Positions 1 through 7,130 of a stretch of DNA of 27,145 nt are shown here, one piece after another. A program made the translations under genes and the position numbers. Source of the DNA: DATLEX01 sp035525045 (GTDB lineage Bacteria; Acidobacteriota; Thermoanaerobaculia; Gp7-AA8); NCBI GenBank assembly GCA_035525045.1, contig DATLEX010000065.1, forward strand, positions 1 through 27,145, given 5' to 3'. Each line of letters begins with the position of its first letter. Positions within the stretch are counted from its first letter, which is position 1. A model generated the notes under the pieces. That model was given only the letters and a program-made list of their open reading frames with translations. It had not been told where the DNA came from and searched no databases.

Positions 1-1
1 C

Positions 2-133
2 ATGGTCATGCGGGGGGTGGAGCAGGAGTCGTCGTTCATGGAGACGAACGTCCTGCGCGGAAACTTCCTGTCCGACGAGAGGACGCGGCACGAGTTCATG
101 TCGATCGTCAACCGCCGGGGCGACCGCTCGTGA
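2..133 (+). CDS. 3' end of an unidentified gene (partial)
   Basis: An open frame enters from the left edge and ends at TGA 131-133, giving about 43 visible residues that finish NRRGDRS. The stretch is hydrophilic and rich in Arg and Glu, with no membrane segment or motif that I can assign. Codon third positions are mostly G or C, as in the neighbours, which supports real coding. Its stop lies 3 bp from the stop of the convergent AAA ATPase gene. The first ATG in frame is at base 2, but nothing shows that it is the true start. The function is unknown. Confidence 0.5.
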   Translation: MVMRGVEQESSFMETNVLRGNFLSDERTRHEFMSIVNRRGDRS

Positions 134-136
134 CGA

Positions 137-1627
137 TCAGCGGACCGGCGTGAACCGTCCCTCCGCGGCGGCTCGCAACCGGCTGATGTCCTCGCTACGA
201 GTCACCGACAACGGCACGGTCGACTTCACCGCATCGAGGATCTTCTCCGTCGTGAGGCCCCGCTTCACGTGCAGGGCGCGGTAGAGGGCGGAAATCACGG
301 CCTGCTCGATTTCCGCGCCACTGAAGCCCTCCGTCGCGGCGGCGAGCCTCTCCAGGTCGAACCGGGCCGGGTCCTGCTTCCGCAGGCGGAGGTGAATGGA
401 GAAGATGTTGCGCCGCTCCTCCTCCACCGGCAGGTCGACGAAGAAGATCTCGTCGAACCGTCCCTTGCGCAGGAACTCCGGCGGCAGTCGCGAGAGATCG
501 TTCGCCGACCCGATCACGAAGACCTCTTCCTTCTTCTCCTGCAGCCAGGTCAGCAGCGCCCCGAAGAGGCGCTGCGACAGCCCTCCATCGGCGTCGTTCG
601 ATCCCCCCTGGCCGAAGGCCTTCTCCAGCTCGTCGATCCACAGGACCACCGGCGCCATCGCCTCGGCCACCGTGGTGGCGCGCCGGAAGTTCTTCTCCGA
701 CTCCCCGACGTACTTGTCGTAGAGCCTTCCGGCGTCGAGCTTGAGCAGCGGGAGCTTCCACTCCCGAGCAATGAATTTCGCCGCAAGCGATTTCCCGCAC
801 CCCTGCACGCCGACGAACAGCACCCCCTTCGGCGGGGCGAGGTTCAGGGCCCGCGCCTCGCGGGAGAAGCCGATGCGGGCCCGCTCGAGCCACGCCTTCA
901 GGCGGTCAAAGCCGCCCAGCTCGAAGGTGTTCCCCTCCAGCGGAAAGAACTCGAGCAGCCCGCCGCGCTCGATGATCTCTCCCTTCCAGCGGACGACCCG
1001 GTCGATGTCCTCGCCCGAGAGGCGGTCGTCGGCGACGATGGCCTGGGCGATGACGCGGCGCACCTGGTTGAGGGTCAGTCCCGCCAGCGAGCGCACCAGG
1101 CGCATGGCGTCGTCGCGGGAGAGGTCGACATGGACCCTCCGCCGGGTGGTCATGGAGTCGATGACCTGCCGGACGACCTCGCGGATCTCCCGCTCGTCGG
1201 GGAGCAGCAGCTCGAATCGGACGGCGAGGCTCTCGATGTCGCGCGGCAGCTCGATCGGCTCGCCGGTGATCACGATCGCCGACCGCGAAGAATGGATCCG
1301 CGTGACGAGCTCCCTCAGCACCCTGGCCACGTTCGCGTTCCCGAGGTGCGGGCCGAGGTCTTTCAACAGGTAGATGGCGTCGCCGCTGTGGATCTCCTCG
1401 ATCCGCTGGAGCATGGAGAGGGGGTCCTTCGTCCCCTCCATCTCGTTCCCGATCCGGCGCTTGAGGCCGCCATGGAGCGACCATTCGAACAGGGGGACGG
1501 TCAGCCGCGTGGCAACCTCCATCAGGATGGATCGGACCCGCTCCTCCTCGACCGTCTCCACGGCGATGAGGGTGTGAAACGACTGGAGCAGCCGCTCGAG
1601 GTCGTGGACCGAGGTCTGGCGCGACAT
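137..1627 (-). CDS. Ycf46-like AAA+ ATPase
   Basis: A 496-residue cytoplasmic AAA+ ATPase. Residues 1-220 form the N-terminal region typical of Ycf46-like proteins: a start resembling DLERLLxSxxxLIxVET and a degenerate P-loop-fold half. Residues 225-490 hold the active AAA module: Walker A GVQGCGKS at 273-280, Walker B VVLWIDE at 327-333, a sensor-1 Asn in IGSAND, and an arginine-finger stretch RKGRFDE. The frame stays open upstream to 1864, but family similarity begins at ATG 1627, and the added residues would be read from the lepB promoter and coding region. There is no Shine-Dalgarno sequence; TACACT lies 8 nt before the ATG. Ycf46 proteins are linked to photosynthesis regulation in cyanobacteria, but their role in heterotrophs is unknown. 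It is divergent from lepB (82 bp apart) and convergent with the gene to the left. Confidence 0.9.
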   Translation of the reverse strand: MSRQTSVHDLERLLQSFHTLIAVETVEEERVRSILMEVATRLTVPLFEWSLHGGLKRRIGNEMEGTKDPLSMLQRIEEIHSGDAIYLLKDLGPHLGNANVARVLRELVTRIHSSRSAIVITGEPIELPRDIESLAVRFELLLPDEREIREVVRQVIDSMTTRRRVHVDLSRDDAMRLVRSLAGLTLNQVRRVIAQAIVADDRLSGEDIDRVVRWKGEIIERGGLLEFFPLEGNTFELGGFDRLKAWLERARIGFSREARALNLAPPKGVLFVGVQGCGKSLAAKFIAREWKLPLLKLDAGRLYDKYVGESEKNFRRATTVAEAMAPVVLWIDELEKAFGQGGSNDADGGLSQRLFGALLTWLQEKKEEVFVIGSANDLSRLPPEFLRKGRFDEIFFVDLPVEEERRNIFSIHLRLRKQDPARFDLERLAAATEGFSGAEIEQAVISALYRALHVKRGLTTEKILDAVKSTVPLSVTRSEDISRLRAAAEGRFTPVR

Positions 1628-1635
1628 GTTCCGGA

Positions 1636-1641
1636 AGTGTA
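1636..1641 (-). promoter_or_regulatory. -10-like box for the AAA ATPase gene
   Basis: Read on the minus strand the hexamer is TACACT and ends 8 nt before the ATG at 1627. That spacing would place the transcription start at or within about 1-2 nt of the start codon, giving a leaderless or nearly leaderless mRNA. No Shine-Dalgarno sequence or convincing -35 box is visible. This is a motif-level inference. Confidence 0.4.
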
Positions 1642-1686
1642 GCGGGAAGCCGCCACCACCCCGTAACGTTCCGGGGGATCGGAGAG

Positions 1687-1692
1687 TACACT
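1687..1692 (+). promoter_or_regulatory. -10-like box for lepB
   Basis: TACACT lies 17 nt upstream of the lepB ATG at 1710, predicting a leader of about 10 nt. The leader has no obvious Shine-Dalgarno sequence. The hexamer matches the one used on the opposite strand for the divergent AAA ATPase gene 46 bp away, so the 82-bp gap may hold two back-to-back promoters. No clear -35 element was seen. Confidence 0.3.
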
Positions 1693-1709
1693 CCACACCA
1701 CCCGTGCCG

Positions 1710-2372
1710 ATGAACAAGAAAAAGGTTCTCAACGAGATCAGGATCTTTCTCCTGCTGCTCCTGGTCGTCAGCTCCCTCCGCTCGGCGCTGGCCGACTGGA
1801 ACGACGTCCCCACCGGGTCGATGAAGCCGACCATCGAGATCGGCGACCGGGTGGTGGTGAACAAGCTCGCCTACGACCTGAAGATCCCCTTCACCACGAT
1901 CCGCCTCTTCCAGTGGGGCGACCCGCAGCGGGGAGACATCGTCGTCCTCTTCTCTCCCGTCGACGGCACCCGTCTGGTGAAGCGGGTGGTGGCGGTGGCC
2001 GGCGACACGGTGGCGATGGCCGAGAACCAGCTCTTCATCAACGGGACGCCGGTGCGGTGGTCCCCGCTGACCAGCACCGAGGATCCGGAGCAGGGGCTGA
2101 GCTTCGTGACCAGCGAGATGCTGGGCAGCCGGACCCACAAAGTGATGCTCACCCCGCAGGTGCCGGCCGTCCGCTCCTTCGCGCCGATCACGGTGCCTTC
2201 CGGGCACTACTTCGTGCTGGGTGACAACCGCGACAACAGCAACGACAGCCGCTTCATCGGCTTCATCGGCCGGAAGCAGATCGTCGGCGAGGCCACCGCC
2301 GTAGCCTTCTCCCTCGACCGGGAGAACAACTGGGTCCCGCGACTGAACCGCTTCTTCAAGAGACTCGACTAG
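1710..2372 (+). CDS. lepB: Signal peptidase I
   Basis: A 220-residue signal peptidase I (S26 family), which cleaves signal peptides from exported proteins on the outer face of the inner membrane. A single N-terminal membrane segment (about residues 11-28) is followed by the catalytic-serine box PTGSMKP (Ser37), the catalytic-lysine box RLVKRVVAVAGD (Lys91) and a C-terminal box E GDNRDNSNDSR. It is short, with one membrane anchor like Gram-positive SipS-type enzymes rather than the two of E. coli LepB. ATG 1710 is chosen because the charged MNKKK start and the hydrophobic anchor follow directly; the frame is open further upstream to 1626, but those residues are Pro/Arg-rich and unlike the family. 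The rhodanese gene starts 18 bp downstream, so the two are probably co-transcribed. Confidence 0.93.
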   Translation: MNKKKVLNEIRIFLLLLLVVSSLRSALADWNDVPTGSMKPTIEIGDRVVVNKLAYDLKIPFTTIRLFQWGDPQRGDIVVLFSPVDGTRLVKRVVAVAGDTVAMAENQLFINGTPVRWSPLTSTEDPEQGLSFVTSEMLGSRTHKVMLTPQVPAVRSFAPITVPSGHYFVLGDNRDNSNDSRFIGFIGRKQIVGEATAVAFSLDRENNWVPRLNRFFKRLD

Positions 2373-2390
2373 ACAGGAGAGACCCGCCGC

Positions 2391-2858
2391 ATGCAGAGAA
2401 CCGCCATCCTCGTCACCGCCGCCGCCGTCCTGATGACCGCCACCTTCGCCACCGCCCAGCGCCTGCCGCCGAAGCCGAGCGGGCCGGCGGCGATGGACCG
2501 CCAGGCCCCCAGCACCGAGCCCGCCGTCGCGGCGGCGCGGCGCATCACGCGCGAGGACGCCATCAAGCTCGTCCGCGAAGAGAAGGCGGTCTACGTCGAC
2601 GTCCGCTCCAAGGACTCGTACGACAAGGGGCACATCAAGGGCGCTCTGAGCATCCCCAACAGCCAGTTGCTGTCCCGCCTCAAGGAGCTGCCGCAGGGGA
2701 AGACCGTCATCACCTACTGCGCGTGCGTGAAGGAGCACACCGCCGCCGTGGCGGTGGTGAACCTCAACAGCGCCGGGTTCCGCAACACCGCCGCTCTCGT
2801 CGGCGGATGGGACGAGTGGGTGGCGCTCGGGCTGCCGATCGAGAAGACGAAGAAGTAA
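2391..2858 (+). CDS. Exported rhodanese-domain protein
   Basis: A 155-residue protein with a clear signal peptide (residues 1-22, ending ATFATA) and one rhodanese domain (about 52-152). Visible motifs are YVDVRSKDSYDKGHIKGA and, near the end, the GGWDEW turn. The active-site loop begins at Cys110 and reads CACVKEH, with a second Cys at 112. Rhodaneses move sulfane sulfur between thiols; an exported single-domain version would act in the periplasm, but its substrate is unknown. The loop differs from the classic CRxGxR loop, so thiosulfate transfer should not be assumed. AGGAGA lies a few bases before the ATG. Eighteen base pairs separate it from lepB, suggesting one operon. Confidence 0.85.
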   Translation: MQRTAILVTAAAVLMTATFATAQRLPPKPSGPAAMDRQAPSTEPAVAAARRITREDAIKLVREEKAVYVDVRSKDSYDKGHIKGALSIPNSQLLSRLKELPQGKTVITYCACVKEHTAAVAVVNLNSAGFRNTAALVGGWDEWVALGLPIEKTKK

Positions 2859-2934
2859 GGGCTCAGGGCTCGGAGGTAGCTGCACACGCGCCGCGAACCG
2901 GGGGGGCGGGCCTGAGCCCCGAGCCCCGAGCCCC
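2859..2934. repeat. Heptamer-based inverted repeat between rhodanese and eno
   Basis: Directly after the rhodanese stop, 2859-2873 (GGGCTCAGGGCTCGG) is the reverse complement of 2919-2933 with a single mismatch in 15 bp. The right arm is part of three tandem copies of GAGCCCC (2914-2934), and the left arm also has a 7-nt period. The RNA could form a strong GC hairpin and stop rhodanese transcription, although there is no T-tract. The repeat ends only 2 bp before the -10-like box of eno. Confidence 0.7.
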
Positions 2935-2936
2935 TG

Positions 2937-2942
2937 TATCAT
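2937..2942 (+). promoter_or_regulatory. -10-like box for eno
   Basis: TATCAT, preceded by TG, ends 7 nt before the eno ATG at 2950. Standard spacing puts the transcription start on the A of the ATG, so the eno mRNA would be leaderless. No Shine-Dalgarno sequence is present in CCCGGTC. The region upstream is the GC-rich repeat, with no recognisable -35 box. Confidence 0.45.
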
Positions 2943-2949
2943 CCCGGTC

Positions 2950-4236
2950 ATGTTCAAGATCGTCGAGCTCTTCGCGCGCGAGATCCTCGACTCGCGGGGC
3001 AATCCCACCCTCGAGGTCGACTGTCTGCTCGGTTCCGGCGCCCTCGGTCGCGCCGCGGTCCCTTCGGGCGCCTCCACCGGCTCCCGCGAGGCGCTCGAGC
3101 TGCGGGACGGCGACAAGAAGCGGTATCTCGGCAAGGGCGTCCTCACCGCGGTGGCAAACGTGAACACGCGGATCGCCGCGGCGGTGGAGGGGATGGACGC
3201 GCGCGAGCAGGCCATGATCGACCTGGTCATGAAGCAGCTCGACGGCACCGAGAACAAGGCCACGCTCGGCGCGAACGCGATCCTGGGCGTCTCCATGGCC
3301 GTGGCCCGCGCCGCCGCCGAGGCTTCGAGCCTCCCTCTGTTTCTCTACCTCGGCGGAGCCGGGGCCCGCACGCTTCCGGTCCCGATGATGAACGTCATCA
3401 ACGGGGGCGCGCACGCGGACAACAACCTCGACGTGCAGGAGTTCATGATCGTCCCGGCCGGATTCGACACCTTTTCGGAAGCGCTGCGGGCCGGGGTGGA
3501 GACGTTCCATCATCTGAAGAAGACGCTGGCGGACCGAAAGCTCACGACCTCCGTCGGCGACGAGGGTGGCTTCGCCCCGAACCTCGGGTCGAACTCGGAG
3601 GCCCTCGACCTGATCCTGCAGGCCGTCGAGAAGGCGGGGTACGAGCCGGGCCAGCAGATCTACGTCGCCCTCGACGTCGCCGCGTCGGAGTTTCACAAGG
3701 GATCGGCGTACGAGTTCGAGGGAACGAAGCGGACGAGCGAGGAGATGGTCGAGTACTACCGGCAGCTCACGTTGAGCTACCCGATCCTCTCCATCGAGGA
3801 CGGGCTGGGCGAGGGGGACTGGGACGGCTGGGAGACGCTTACGAAGGTCCTCGGCGCGAGCACGCAACTCGTCGGCGACGACCTCTTCGTCACGAACCCG
3901 GCCATCTTCGCCAGGGGGATCGAGCGAGGGGTCGCCAACGCCATCCTGATCAAGGTGAACCAGATCGGGACGCTGAGCGAGACCTTCGAGGCCATCGAGA
4001 TGGCCAAGCGGGCCGGGTACCGCTCGGTGGTGTCGCACCGCTCCGGCGAGACGGAGGACTCCACGATCGCCGACCTGGCGGTGGCTGCGAATGCGGGGCA
4101 GATCAAGACCGGGTCGGCGTCGCGGAGCGACCGGATGGCCAAGTACAACCAGCTCCTCCGGATCGAGGAGGAGCTGGGGGACGCGGCGGTGTATGCGGGG
4201 AAGAGCATCTTCCGGTCGGTGTCATCCCGACCGTAG
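2950..4236 (+). CDS. eno: Enolase (phosphopyruvate hydratase)
   Basis: A full-length enolase of 428 residues, converting 2-phosphoglycerate to phosphoenolpyruvate in glycolysis. Visible family motifs in order: REILDSRGNPTLEV near the N-terminus, GASTGSREALELRDGD, the substrate-loop region GGAHADNNLDVQEFM, GDEGGFAPN, the metal-ligand SIEDGL, GDDLFVTN, the catalytic-lysine strand LIKVNQIGT, and the signature SHRSGETEDSTIADLAV. The usual C-terminus (LGDAAVYAGKSIF) is followed by RSVSSRP, which is encoded by a REP-like palindrome that also supplies the TAG stop. The mRNA may be leaderless. A marR gene follows 42 bp downstream on the same strand but has its own likely promoter. Confidence 0.98.
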   Translation: MFKIVELFAREILDSRGNPTLEVDCLLGSGALGRAAVPSGASTGSREALELRDGDKKRYLGKGVLTAVANVNTRIAAAVEGMDAREQAMIDLVMKQLDGTENKATLGANAILGVSMAVARAAAEASSLPLFLYLGGAGARTLPVPMMNVINGGAHADNNLDVQEFMIVPAGFDTFSEALRAGVETFHHLKKTLADRKLTTSVGDEGGFAPNLGSNSEALDLILQAVEKAGYEPGQQIYVALDVAASEFHKGSAYEFEGTKRTSEEMVEYYRQLTLSYPILSIEDGLGEGDWDGWETLTKVLGASTQLVGDDLFVTNPAIFARGIERGVANAILIKVNQIGTLSETFEAIEMAKRAGYRSVVSHRSGETEDSTIADLAVAANAGQIKTGSASRSDRMAKYNQLLRIEEELGDAAVYAGKSIFRSVSSRP

Positions 4237-4251
4237 CGAGGGATGACATCG
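4217..4251. repeat. REP-like palindrome at the end of eno (copy 1)
   Basis: GTCATCCC (4221-4228) and GGGATGAC (4240-4247) form a perfect 8-bp stem around an 11-nt loop. The pairing extends outward to about 4217 and 4251 with one G-T pair. It belongs to the same family as the two units at 22663-22756, sharing a core of the form GTCATYCCGA...CGAGGRAT. Here it overlaps the last codons and stop of eno and contains the ATG at 4243 that could be mistaken for the marR start. It may act as a transcript-end hairpin. Confidence 0.75.
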
Positions 4252-4262
4252 GTCCCCATTTC

Positions 4263-4278
4263 GGTCAATATATTGACC
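4263..4278. promoter_or_regulatory. Perfect 16-bp palindrome, likely MarR operator overlapping the -10 box
   Basis: GGTCAATATATTGACC is an exact palindrome that ends on the base before the marR ATG at 4279. It is strikingly AT-rich at its centre against a GC-rich background. It contains TATATT (4269-4274), a plausible -10 box that would start transcription at or just inside the ATG. MarR-family dimers typically bind such 16-20 bp AT-centred palindromes over their own promoter, so autorepression by the adjacent product is the simplest reading. Confidence 0.7.
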
Positions 4279-4698
4279 ATGCCCGCGCCCCGGGATCCTG
4301 TTGCCGGGATCATTCGCGCCGCCAACCTTCTCAACCGGAGCCTCGCCCCGGTGCTGGAGCGGGGAGGGATCACCCCGCAGCAGTGGGCCGTGCTGTCGGT
4401 GATCGGCGCGGCCGCGGCGCCGATGACGCTGGCGGCGATGGGAAAGGAGCTGGCCGTCACGAAGCAGAACATGACCGGGATGGTCAGCCGCCTCGAGCAG
4501 CTCGGCCTCGTGGAACGGCTCGAGGATCCCGCCGATCTCCGCTCCTCGCGCGTCCAGCTCACCCGCCGCGGCCGGAAGATGATCGGCCGGATGACCTCGG
4601 CCTATCAGAGGTGGGTCCGCTCCCTCGGCTCGGAGCGCGATCTCCGGCAGCTCGCCGGCGCGGTCAGCCGGCTGATTGCGCGGCTCGAGGAGAGCTGA
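4279..4698 (+). CDS. MarR-family transcriptional regulator
   Basis: A 139-residue winged-helix regulator of the MarR family. These bind palindromic DNA as dimers and usually respond to small phenolic compounds or oxidants. The helix-turn-helix region is LTLAAMGKELAVTKQNMTG-like, with the recognition helix in TKQNMTGMVSRLEQLGLV, followed by a wing with the typical basic pattern DPADLRSSRVQLTRRG. ATG 4279 is preferred over ATG 4243. The upstream one lies inside the REP-like palindrome and would add 12 residues translated through the operator. No Shine-Dalgarno sequence precedes 4279, so the mRNA is probably leaderless. The 3' end overlaps the convergent GGDEF gene by 35 bp. Targets other than its own promoter are not evident here. 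Confidence 0.88.
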   Translation: MPAPRDPVAGIIRAANLLNRSLAPVLERGGITPQQWAVLSVIGAAAAPMTLAAMGKELAVTKQNMTGMVSRLEQLGLVERLEDPADLRSSRVQLTRRGRKMIGRMTSAYQRWVRSLGSERDLRQLAGAVSRLIARLEES

Positions 4699-5890
4699 CC
4701 ACCACCCGGTTCCTTCCCTCGCGCTTGGCCCGGTAGAGCCGCTCGTCCGCCACCTCGAAGAGCGCCTCGGCCGTGGCGCCGTCGGCCGGATACACCGCCG
4801 CTCCGATGCTCACCGTCACCGGCCCCCCGCCGGAGGCCGCGGGAAGGGCCTCCACGTTCGCGCGGATGCGCTCGGCGATCTGTGAGAGCAAAGGCACGTC
4901 GACGTTGGGAACGACGACGGCGAACTCCTCCCCGCCGTACCGCGCCGGGAAGTCCATCCTCCGCACCGCCTCGGCGATCACCGCCGCCACGCGTTGCAGG
5001 ACGTCGTTCCCGGCCAGATGTCCGAAGCGGTCGTTGTACTGCTTGAAGCGGTCGAGGTCGAGCACCAGCATCCCGACCTCGTAGCCGAGCCGGTTCGACC
5101 GGTGGATCTCGTCGTCGATCCGCTCGCGGAAGGCGCGGAAGTTCGGCAGGCGGGTCAGCTCGTCGGTGCGAGCCGTGTCGCTGAGCGTGTTGGCCATGGC
5201 GTTGAGGGACCGGCCGAGCTGCACGACCTCCAGATCACCGGTCACCGGCACGCTGACGTTCGTCACTCCGCCGGCGATCCTCGCCGCGGCGGCCGAGATC
5301 TGTTCCAGAGGACGCACGACCCGGCTGATGGTGATCTTCGCCGCGGTGAAGCTGAGGAGGATGACGATCCAGGCGATGGCCAGGCCGGTGGTCATCATCA
5401 GGCCTGTCTCCCGCTCGAGCTGAGGAAGCTGCCTGGTGATCTCCTGTTTGTGCCACTCGATCAGTCGCTGGGCCTCGTTGATCACCCGCGCCGAGGCGGC
5501 GTCGAGCTCCTGCGTCGCGGCGGCGCGCGACACGCGGCGGAGGCGCACGTCGGTGGCCCGCAGCCGCCGGGAGAAGGCCTCGACGCGCTCGCGGAGCACG
5601 CCGTTGTTCGGCGTTCGCAGCGCCGGCAGATCGAGGAGCTGCTCGACGGTCTTGTACTTCTCCGCCGCGCGCGCATCGCCGAACGCCACCTGCTTGCGGA
5701 AGGCGTTCTGCGCCCGGATCACCTCCTCGAGCGCCGCCACCGCCTCCGTCTCGACCGCGACGATGCGCGTCCAGCGCTCCTGCGACATCTTCGCGCGCGT
5801 GCTCAGCCCGAAGGTGATCGCCAGCAGAGCGAGGGCGAACCCTCCCGTCATCAGGAGAACCCGAGTTCGCAGCCGGATGGGAGAGGACAC
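4664..5890 (-). CDS. Membrane diguanylate cyclase (HAMP-GGDEF)
   Basis: A 408-residue inner-membrane sensor that would make cyclic di-GMP from two GTP. Membrane segment 1 is about residues 10-30, followed by a mostly helical periplasmic region (31-162), segment 2 (about 164-187), a HAMP linker (188-240) and a GGDEF domain (243-405). The active site reads GGEEF (319-323), an accepted active variant. The inhibitory I-site RxxD is present at Arg310-Asp313, exactly five residues before GGEEF, so product inhibition is expected. The DELTRLPN start of the domain and the DLDRFKQYND metal motif are intact. The start codon is GTG at 5890. The gene is divergent from the glycerate kinase (23 bp apart) and its 3' end overlaps marR. 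The periplasmic signal is unknown. Confidence 0.93.
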   Translation of the reverse strand: MSSPIRLRTRVLLMTGGFALALLAITFGLSTRAKMSQERWTRIVAVETEAVAALEEVIRAQNAFRKQVAFGDARAAEKYKTVEQLLDLPALRTPNNGVLRERVEAFSRRLRATDVRLRRVSRAAATQELDAASARVINEAQRLIEWHKQEITRQLPQLERETGLMMTTGLAIAWIVILLSFTAAKITISRVVRPLEQISAAAARIAGGVTNVSVPVTGDLEVVQLGRSLNAMANTLSDTARTDELTRLPNFRAFRERIDDEIHRSNRLGYEVGMLVLDLDRFKQYNDRFGHLAGNDVLQRVAAVIAEAVRRMDFPARYGGEEFAVVVPNVDVPLLSQIAERIRANVEALPAASGGGPVTVSIGAAVYPADGATAEALFEVADERLYRAKREGRNRVVVSSPRAAQSAG

Positions 5891-5901
5891 CTTGGAACAA
5901 G

Positions 5902-5907
5902 GATAAT
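5902..5907 (+). promoter_or_regulatory. -10-like box for glycerate kinase
   Basis: GATAAT lies 6 nt before the GTG start at 5914, in the 23-bp gap between divergent genes. The spacing would place the transcription start at the start codon. No Shine-Dalgarno sequence is present in CCCGCG, and any -35 element would fall inside the neighbouring GGDEF gene. Confidence 0.4.
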
Positions 5908-5913
5908 CCCGCG

Positions 5914-7107
5914 GTGACCAATCTGGAACTGTTGTATCGGGAAACCCTCGCCCGCTGCGCTCCGGAGAGTCTCGTCCGGCAGGTGGTCTCCCCTGACATG
6001 CCTCGCCACCTGGTGGCCATCGGAAAGTGCGCCGGGCCGCTGCTCGACGGATTTGCCGCCGCCATTCCGATCGAGAGCGCCTTCGTGGTCGTGCCCCGCG
6101 GCTACCCCGAACCGCGATGCGCCGGGGAGAACGTCGTGGTGAGGAGCGGAGGTCATCCCGACATGGACGCCGGCAGTTTTGCGGCGGGCGAGGAGTTGCT
6201 CCGCTACGCCGCAGCGCACGAGGAGATCACCTTTCTGATTTCCGGAGGAGGATCGGCGTGCGTGGAGGCTCCCCTCCGGCCTTTCTTCTCGGAGAACGAT
6301 CTGGCGGAGGTGAACCGCCGCCTCGCCCGCGCCGGGCTCCCCATCGCGGCGATGAACACGGTTCGCAAGCACCTGTCGGCGATCAAGGGAGGGCGGCTCG
6401 CGGCGCGCGTGCGGGGCCGGAGTGTGACGCTCGTCTACTCGGATGTCGGCGCGGGCGACCTCGCCTCGGTGGCATCGGGTCCCACTCTTCCCGACGACAC
6501 GAGCCGCGCCGATGCCATCGCCATCCTGCGACGCATCGGCGGATGCGACCCGCTCGTCACCGCGCTCGGCGACGAGCGAGTCCCCGAAACGGTCAGGGAG
6601 ATCGGCAACACGACATGGCGCCTGATCGCTGACAACCAGACCCTGCTCGACGCGGCCGCGACCGTGGCCGGACAAGCGGGGTGGGAAGTCGTCCGCCACC
6701 CCCGGCAGATCGAGACCGGCGTGGCCGCCGCCGCCCGCGACCTGGCCGGGCACGCGACCTCGCTCCGGCCGCGCGAGATGCTCATCGCCGGGGGAGAGCC
6801 GACGGTCGAGTTGCGAGGGAGCGGGAGAGGAGGGAGGTGCCTGGAGCTCGCCGTCCACTTTGCCCGGGAGATGCCGGCGGGCGGCGGCGCCCTGCGCGCG
6901 CTCTTTGCCAGCTCCGACGGCGTGGACGGGAACAGCGGCGTGGCCGGCGTGGTCATGGACCTGCCGCCGGGGGCGGGGCTGGAAGCGGCAACCGCGGACC
7001 TGGCCTCCTCCGATTCCCTCCGCGGGGCCGGGCGGCTGGGGCGACCGATTATCATTCCCCCGACTGGCAACAACTTGCGGGACCTGTACTTAGTGGCTCG
7101 CACCTAG
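5914..7107 (+). CDS. Glycerate kinase, MOFRL/DUF4147 type
   Basis: A 397-residue glycerate kinase of the GckA/TtuD/MOFRL family, normally giving 2-phosphoglycerate from D-glycerate and ATP. Visible motifs: FLISGGGSA (about 107-115), NTVRKHLSAIKGGRLA (148-163), YSDVGAGDLASVASGPTLPD (175-194), GGEPTV, and in the C-terminal MOFRL domain GRGGRCLELA, SSDGVDGNSGVAG and TGNNLRDL. The start is GTG 5914. Its product is the substrate of the enolase encoded nearby, a metabolic link without shared transcription. The TamB-Omp85 gene starts 23 bp after its stop, so co-transcription is likely even though the functions look unrelated. The family is sure; D-glycerate as substrate is inferred from it. Confidence 0.92.
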   Translation: MTNLELLYRETLARCAPESLVRQVVSPDMPRHLVAIGKCAGPLLDGFAAAIPIESAFVVVPRGYPEPRCAGENVVVRSGGHPDMDAGSFAAGEELLRYAAAHEEITFLISGGGSACVEAPLRPFFSENDLAEVNRRLARAGLPIAAMNTVRKHLSAIKGGRLAARVRGRSVTLVYSDVGAGDLASVASGPTLPDDTSRADAIAILRRIGGCDPLVTALGDERVPETVREIGNTTWRLIADNQTLLDAAATVAGQAGWEVVRHPRQIETGVAAAARDLAGHATSLRPREMLIAGGEPTVELRGSGRGGRCLELAVHFAREMPAGGGALRALFASSDGVDGNSGVAGVVMDLPPGAGLEAATADLASSDSLRGAGRLGRPIIIPPTGNNLRDLYLVART

Positions 7108-7130
7108 CAAGCTGCCCGTTACTCCGGACG

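Noticed and set aside
4243..4278. ATG 4243 as the marR start
   Set aside because: It lies in the REP-like palindrome and would make the operator and -10 box part of the coding region.
6681..7130. Upstream extension of the TamB-Omp85 frame by 150 codons
   Set aside because: It overlaps the glycerate kinase gene in another frame, is Arg/Pro/Gly-rich as expected of a shadow frame, and the ATG at 7131 is followed by a normal basic start and membrane anchor.
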